Origin: Edolisoma coerulescens
Lineage: Eukaryota; Chordata; Aves; Passeriformes; Campephagidae
Assembly: GCA_013397115.1 (NCBI GenBank)
Contig: VWZW01007303.1
Coordinates: forward strand, 25,802-89,801
Reading direction: 5' to 3'
DNA: 64,000 bases
This document shows positions 61,163-64,000 of the stretch, one piece after another. A program made the translations under genes and the position numbers. The stretch's first letter is position 1; each line of letters starts with the position of its first letter. Below the pieces are notes generated by a model. That model was not told where the DNA came from and did not search any database. It saw only the letters and a program-made list of their open reading frames with translations.

Positions 61163-62776
61163 GGCTGGGTTTGGATGAGCTCAGCAAGGGAAGGCTGGAG
61201 TTTCCTGTTCTTGGCAGGCTGGCAGGAATCACTCCCAGAACGGGGCAGGGCAGCAGTGCCCACTGATGGGGGCAGCAGTGCCAACAGAGCTGCTTGGGCA
61301 CAACCTGCAGGGACTGGTGGGAGAAGATGAGAGATTTACCCATCATTTCCTGCAGGTTTGGGGAGGAGGAAGCATCCTGTGCCTTTGAGCAGGGAATGCA
61401 CAAACTGTGCCTTTGCTCTAAAGAAACAGGAGCCAGACCCAGCTTCTCCTCCCGGCTCTGTCCTGTGAGAGCCAGGCTCTCCAGGGTGGTGATCTCTGAG
61501 GGGTGGACGTCTGATCCTTGAGGTGACTCAAAGCCAAGGGGATTCCTCTGAATCTTCCATGTTCAGGTTGAGGCAATGACACCCACCCCAAGAGATCCTG
61601 CCTTTCCAAGGGGACTGTCCAGCCCAGGTGACACCACGATGACAACAAAGCATCTTTCTTCTAAAGAAACAGGAGCCAGACCCAGCTTCTCCTCCCGGCT
61701 CTATCCTGTGAGAGCCAGGCTCTCCAGGGTGGTGATCTCTGAGGGGTGGATATCTGATCCTTGAGGTGACTCAAAGCCAAGGGGATTCCTCTGAATCTTC
61801 CATGTTCAGGTTGAGGCAATGACACCCACCCCAAGAGATCCTGCCTTTCCAAGGGGACTGTCCAGCCCAGGTGACACCACGATGACAACAAAGCATCTTT
61901 CTTCTAAAGAAACAGGAGCCAGACCCAGCTTCTCCTCCCGGCTCTATCCTGTGAGAGCCAGGCTCTCCAGGGTGGTGATCTCTGAGGGGTGGATATCTGA
62001 TCCTTGAGGTGACTCAAAGCCAAGGGGATTCCTCTGAATCTTCCATGTTCAGGTTGAGGCAATGACACCCACCCCAAGAGATCCTGCCTTTCCAAGGGGA
62101 CTGTCCAGCCCAGGTGACACCACGATGACAACAAAGCATCTTTCTTCTAAAGAAACAGGAGCCAGACCCAGCTTCTCCTCCCGGCTCTATCCTGTGAGAG
62201 CCAGGCTCTCCAGGGTGGTGATCTCTGAGGGGTGGATATCTGATCCTTGAGGTGACTAAAAGCCAAGGGGATTCTCTGAATGCTCCACGTTCAGGCTGAG
62301 GCAATGACACCCCTCCGGAGGGATCCTTTCCAAGGGGGCTGTCCAGCCCGGGTGACACCACGATGACCACAAAGCATCCTGCACCCTCAGAGATCTCCAG
62401 AAATCCACTGACACCAATCTGAGCTCAGACCTTGTGAAGGCGTTCAGGAATCAGCCTGCACTGCACATCTTCAGCAGCCTGAGACAACTGATTATAATGA
62501 GCTGCACTAATTAGACTGTTTTAATTCAAAGGCCAGCAGGCTAGGAGAGATGTGAACCAAGGGAACCTTTGGGAGGCAGCTGCTGGGATTTCCAGCTGCT
62601 GTAATTCCTCCAAGTTGCCCACTGGTGAGTCCTTTAGCAAATGTCTCCTGTCCCACCTCTCTCTCCACAACGAGACCTTGGCCAGGAAGGGCGAGGAAGG
62701 ACAGAAACCCCATTCCTCCATTCTCCAGCAGCCCCTCTGGGCCATGGAATGACAGCTGTTTCCAGTCAAACGAGCC
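61163..62776. repeat. Terminal duplicated block, copy 1
   Basis: This 1614-bp block is repeated at 62938-64000. Matching starts at GGCTGGGTTTGGATGAGC (61163 and 62938, offset 1775). It changes to an offset of 1224 after the internal deletion, and runs to the window end (62776 and 64000). I saw no substitutions in the aligned parts. Copy 1 holds the full 243-bp array. Confidence 0.95.
61417..62375. repeat. 243-bp tandem array, about four units
   Basis: Units start with TCTAAAGAAACAGGAGCC at 61417, 61660, 61903 and 62146, exactly 243 bp apart. Units 2, 3 and the first part of 4 share changes (CTATCC, GGATATC) that differ from unit 1 (CTGTCC, GGACGTC). The end of unit 4 is diverged (CTAAAAGCC, CTCCACGTTCAGGC). 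Identical 62- and 76-residue frames recur in each unit because 243 is divisible by 3. They are not genes. Confidence 0.96.
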
Positions 62777-62936
62777 TCCTTCTCTCGTTCCCTCTTCCGA
62801 TGCTTGCTTCAGCTGTTATTCAATTGCACAGATGAAAGAAACAACTCAGGAAGGAGCTAATTAGAGGAAGACAATGCAGCAGATGAACTGAGGTGGAACC
62901 AGGAAAGGAGCTGGTGGAGGGTAGAGAAGGGAACGG

Positions 62937-62937
62937 N
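62937..62937. other. Assembly gap (single N)
   Basis: One N marks the contig join. Sequence to its right restarts 1775 bp back in copy 1. Confidence 0.95.
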
Positions 62938-64000
62938 GGCTGGGTTTGGATGAGCTCAGCAAGGGAAGGCTGGAGTTTCCTGTTCTTGGCAGGCTGGCAG
63001 GAATCACTCCCAGAACGGGGCAGGGCAGCAGTGCCCACTGATGGGGGCAGCAGTGCCAACAGAGCTGCTTGGGCACAACCTGCAGGGACTGGTGGGAGAA
63101 GATGAGAGATTTACCCATCATTTCCTGCAGGTTTGGGGAGGAGGAAGCATCCTGTGCCTTTGAGCAGGGAATGCACAAACTGTGCCTTTGCTCTAAAGAA
63201 ACAGGAGCCAGACCCAGCTTCTCCTCCCGGCTCTGTCCTGTGAGAGCCAGGCTCTCCAGGGTGGTGATCTCTGAGGGGTGGACGTCTGATCCTTGAGGTG
63301 ACTCAAAGCCAAGGGGATTCCTCTGAATCTTCCATGTTCAGGTTGAGGCAATGACACCCACCCCAAGAGATCCTGCCTTTCCAAGGGGACTGTCCAGCCC
63401 AGGTGACACCACGATGACAACAAAGCATCTTTCTTCTAAAGAAACAGGAGCCAGACCCCGTATCTGATCCTTGAGGTGACTAAAAGCCAAGGGGATTCTC
63501 TGAATGCTCCACGTTCAGGCTGAGGCAATGACACCCCTCCGGAGGGATCCTTTCCAAGGGGGCTGTCCAGCCCGGGTGACACCACGATGACCACAAAGCA
63601 TCCTGCACCCTCAGAGATCTCCAGAAATCCACTGACACCAATCTGAGCTCAGACCTTGTGAAGGCGTTCAGGAATCAGCCTGCACTGCACATCTTCAGCA
63701 GCCTGAGACAACTGATTATAATGAGCTGCACTAATTAGACTGTTTTAATTCAAAGGCCAGCAGGCTAGGAGAGATGTGAACCAAGGGAACCTTTGGGAGG
63801 CAGCTGCTGGGATTTCCAGCTGCTGTAATTCCTCCAAGTTGCCCACTGGTGAGTCCTTTAGCAAATGTCTCCTGTCCCACCTCTCTCTCCACAACGAGAC
63901 CTTGGCCAGGAAGGGCGAGGAAGGACAGAAACCCCATTCCTCCATTCTCCAGCAGCCCCTCTGGGCCATGGAATGACAGCTGTTTCCAGTCAAACGAGCC
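62938..64000. repeat. Terminal duplicated block, copy 2 (array collapsed)
   Basis: Matches 61163-62776 but lacks 551 bp of the tandem array. It has one full unit (63192-63434) and the first 25 bases of a second. It then jumps at about 63459/63460 (CCAGACCCC to GTATCTGATCC) to the end of unit 4. It continues unbroken to the window edge. The most likely cause is an unmerged contig overlap rather than a true duplication. Confidence 0.93.

Noticed and set aside
61418..62250. Repeated identical 62- and 76-residue frames on both strands
   Set aside because: By-products of the 243-bp tandem array, whose period is also a multiple of three.
1..64000. CRISPR array, prophage, operon or other bacterial system
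   Set aside because: The tandem repeats here are head-to-tail without unique spacers, there are no dense coding frames, and the transposable elements are avian.
1..64000. tRNA, rRNA or well-known microRNA genes
   Set aside because: I scanned by eye for tRNA A/B boxes, rRNA cores and common microRNA sequences and saw none. A covariance-model search would be needed to exclude small RNAs.

Overview
This window looks like nuclear DNA of a bird, probably a songbird. The evidence is four 5'-truncated CR1 LINE tails carrying the typical avian CR1 3' end, two copies of an LTR that I recognise from memory as songbird-like, several GC-rich minisatellites, and isochore-like alternation of GC-rich and AT-rich blocks. 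It is not bacterial: there are no operons, ribosome binding sites or dense long reading frames. It reads as intergenic or large-intron DNA. I could not recognise any gene with confidence, and nearly all long open frames are chance frames or by-products of tandem repeats.

Layout. A GGATCC-rich minisatellite opens the window (1-205). AT-rich blocks at about 1060-1480 and 7540-7810 resemble conserved regulatory DNA. Between them are a 13-unit, 39-bp minisatellite (2484-2990) and a CR1 tail (3701-3941). A 137-residue frame with coding-like codon use (14831-15244) is the only plausible coding exon. A decayed LINE reverse-transcriptase relic lies at 17531-17730. A solo LTR with a perfect 5-bp target duplication is at 21734-22154. 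A second LTR of the same family (22965-23079) is cut off by a one-base assembly gap at 23080.

From 29 to 40 kb there are a 108-bp tandem duplication, a two-level repeat at 32966-33240, AT-rich blocks, a CR1 with possible target duplications (36044-36290), a probable LTR 3' end (38403-38657) and a CpG island of about 1.1 kb (38740-39890) without a recognisable gene. The 40-60 kb part is mostly featureless single-copy DNA, with an antisense LINE relic (52100-52262), two more CR1 tails (55667-55884, 59083-59325) and a poly-G assembly gap (56272-56279).

The last 2.8 kb is the most structurally unusual part. A 243-bp tandem array (61417-62375) sits in a block (61163-62776) that is repeated almost base for base after a one-N gap (62938-64000), with 551 bp of the array missing. 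This is best explained as two unmerged overlapping contigs. No genes can be shown to work together here. The biology visible is retroelement history, tandem-repeat turnover and candidate cis-regulatory DNA.
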